Shown here piece after piece: positions 61,151-61,461 of a stretch of DNA of 61,461 nt. Origin of the DNA: Bryobacterales bacterium (GTDB lineage Bacteria > Acidobacteriota > Terriglobia > Bryobacterales > Bryobacteraceae); contig PLOR01000076.1 of NCBI GenBank assembly GCA_003142185.1, forward strand, positions 1-61,461, in the 5' to 3' direction. The notes below the pieces were generated by a model. That model did no database searches, was not told the origin of the DNA, and saw nothing but the letters and a program-made list of their open reading frames with translations. The first letter of the stretch is position 1. The number at the start of each line of letters is the position of its first letter. A program made the translations under genes and the position numbers.

Positions 61151-61461
61151 GCCACCATGGCGCGCGCTGTCCAGCGCAATGCCGCATATTTTTCCCTTTC
61201 CGAGCGCCAGCGCTAATATGTGGGGCGGACGCCCTCGTCCTGGGGTCCCCTCTGGGGACGACCCCCTGGTCGCGCATCGCCTTGGGCAACCGACGTTTCT
61301 TCGTGCGGCCGCCACCCTTAACTTAAGCGTTAGGCGCCTAACTTAAGCGTTAGGCGGCACCTGGCCGTGCCAACCTCATACGTGGTGTTTTGTATCAGGG
61401 CACGGCTTTGAGCCGTGCCGCAAGACGCAGCCATCATGGGGCTTTAGATGGAATGAGAAGG
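61151..61461. other. Terminal intergenic region with repeats
   Basis: 311 bp with no supported gene up to the window edge. It holds two tandem 20-bp units near 61317-61356 (TTAACTTAAGCGTTAGGCG and CCTAACTTAAGCGTTAGGCG), including a perfect 14-bp palindrome GTTAGGCGCCTAAC (61329-61342), and a GGCACGGCT/AGCCGTGCC hairpin near 61399-61420. Confidence 0.55.

Noticed and set aside
61315-61356. A functional integron at the right edge
   Set aside because: No integrase or full-length attC is visible in the window; reported only as a resemblance.

Overview
The window looks like chromosomal DNA of an Acidobacteriota member, most likely Bryobacterales (Solibacter-like). The clues are high GC with a GC-rich third codon position, a TIGR03435-family secreted protein (a family expanded in Solibacter), a BBP2-type porin next to kdp, many GTAG-headed palindromic repeats, and stand-alone ECF sigma/anti-sigma modules. 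This placement is inferred from protein character; no rRNA or tRNA gene is present to settle it.

Layout. 1-1.1 kb: a low-GC pair (Panacea-domain protein plus a small PemK/MazF-like partner), a possible PanAT-type toxin-antitoxin module. 1.2-9.5 kb: MFS exporter, TPR protein, GT-C-like membrane protein, LolC/E-type permease boxed by two inverted 113-bp repeats, lysS and a processive GT2. 9.6-16.3 kb: amidase, a compact rsfS-rlmH-accD-folC operon, the iron exporter mbfA and cysE. 16.5-23.1 kb: a porin whose 5' end is a copy of the neighbouring Usp-like gene, then an unannotated 27-residue membrane peptide and kdpFABC, with no KdpDE. 23.4-34.4 kb: DUF2254 protein, fabD, an attenuator-controlled type I DAHP synthase, DinB, RNB nuclease, ORF6N protein, DUF423, acyltransferase, rpoD, nrdR and a flippase-like protein.

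34.5-39.7 kb: ECF sigma / anti-sigma / three LiaF-like envelope proteins / MFS in one overlapping operon. 39.8-43.8 kb: type II DAHP synthase, a hypothetical, and a thiolase with an OB-fold partner. 43.9-48 kb: a second ECF/anti-sigma operon with two exported proteins, then the TIGR03435 protein and DoxX. 48-52.8 kb: two Tat-type sugar-metabolism proteins and leuS. 52.6-55.3 kb: a lower-GC cassette of four uncharacterised genes (one of the TIGR04255 family) lying between the real leuS 3' end and a second, diverged copy of that 3' end. 55.4-61.2 kb: an SDR epimerase, inositol-3-phosphate synthase divergent from a LytTR response regulator, a Ser/Thr kinase and a DsbA-like protein.

Most genes are housekeeping or envelope functions in short, overlapping operons. 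The most unusual items are the leuS-bounded TIGR04255 cassette, the aromatic leader-peptide attenuator in front of aroF, the Usp/porin chimera, and the repeats, some of which supply stop codons or sit inside genes. All calls come from reading the sequence and recalled family knowledge; no database search was run.
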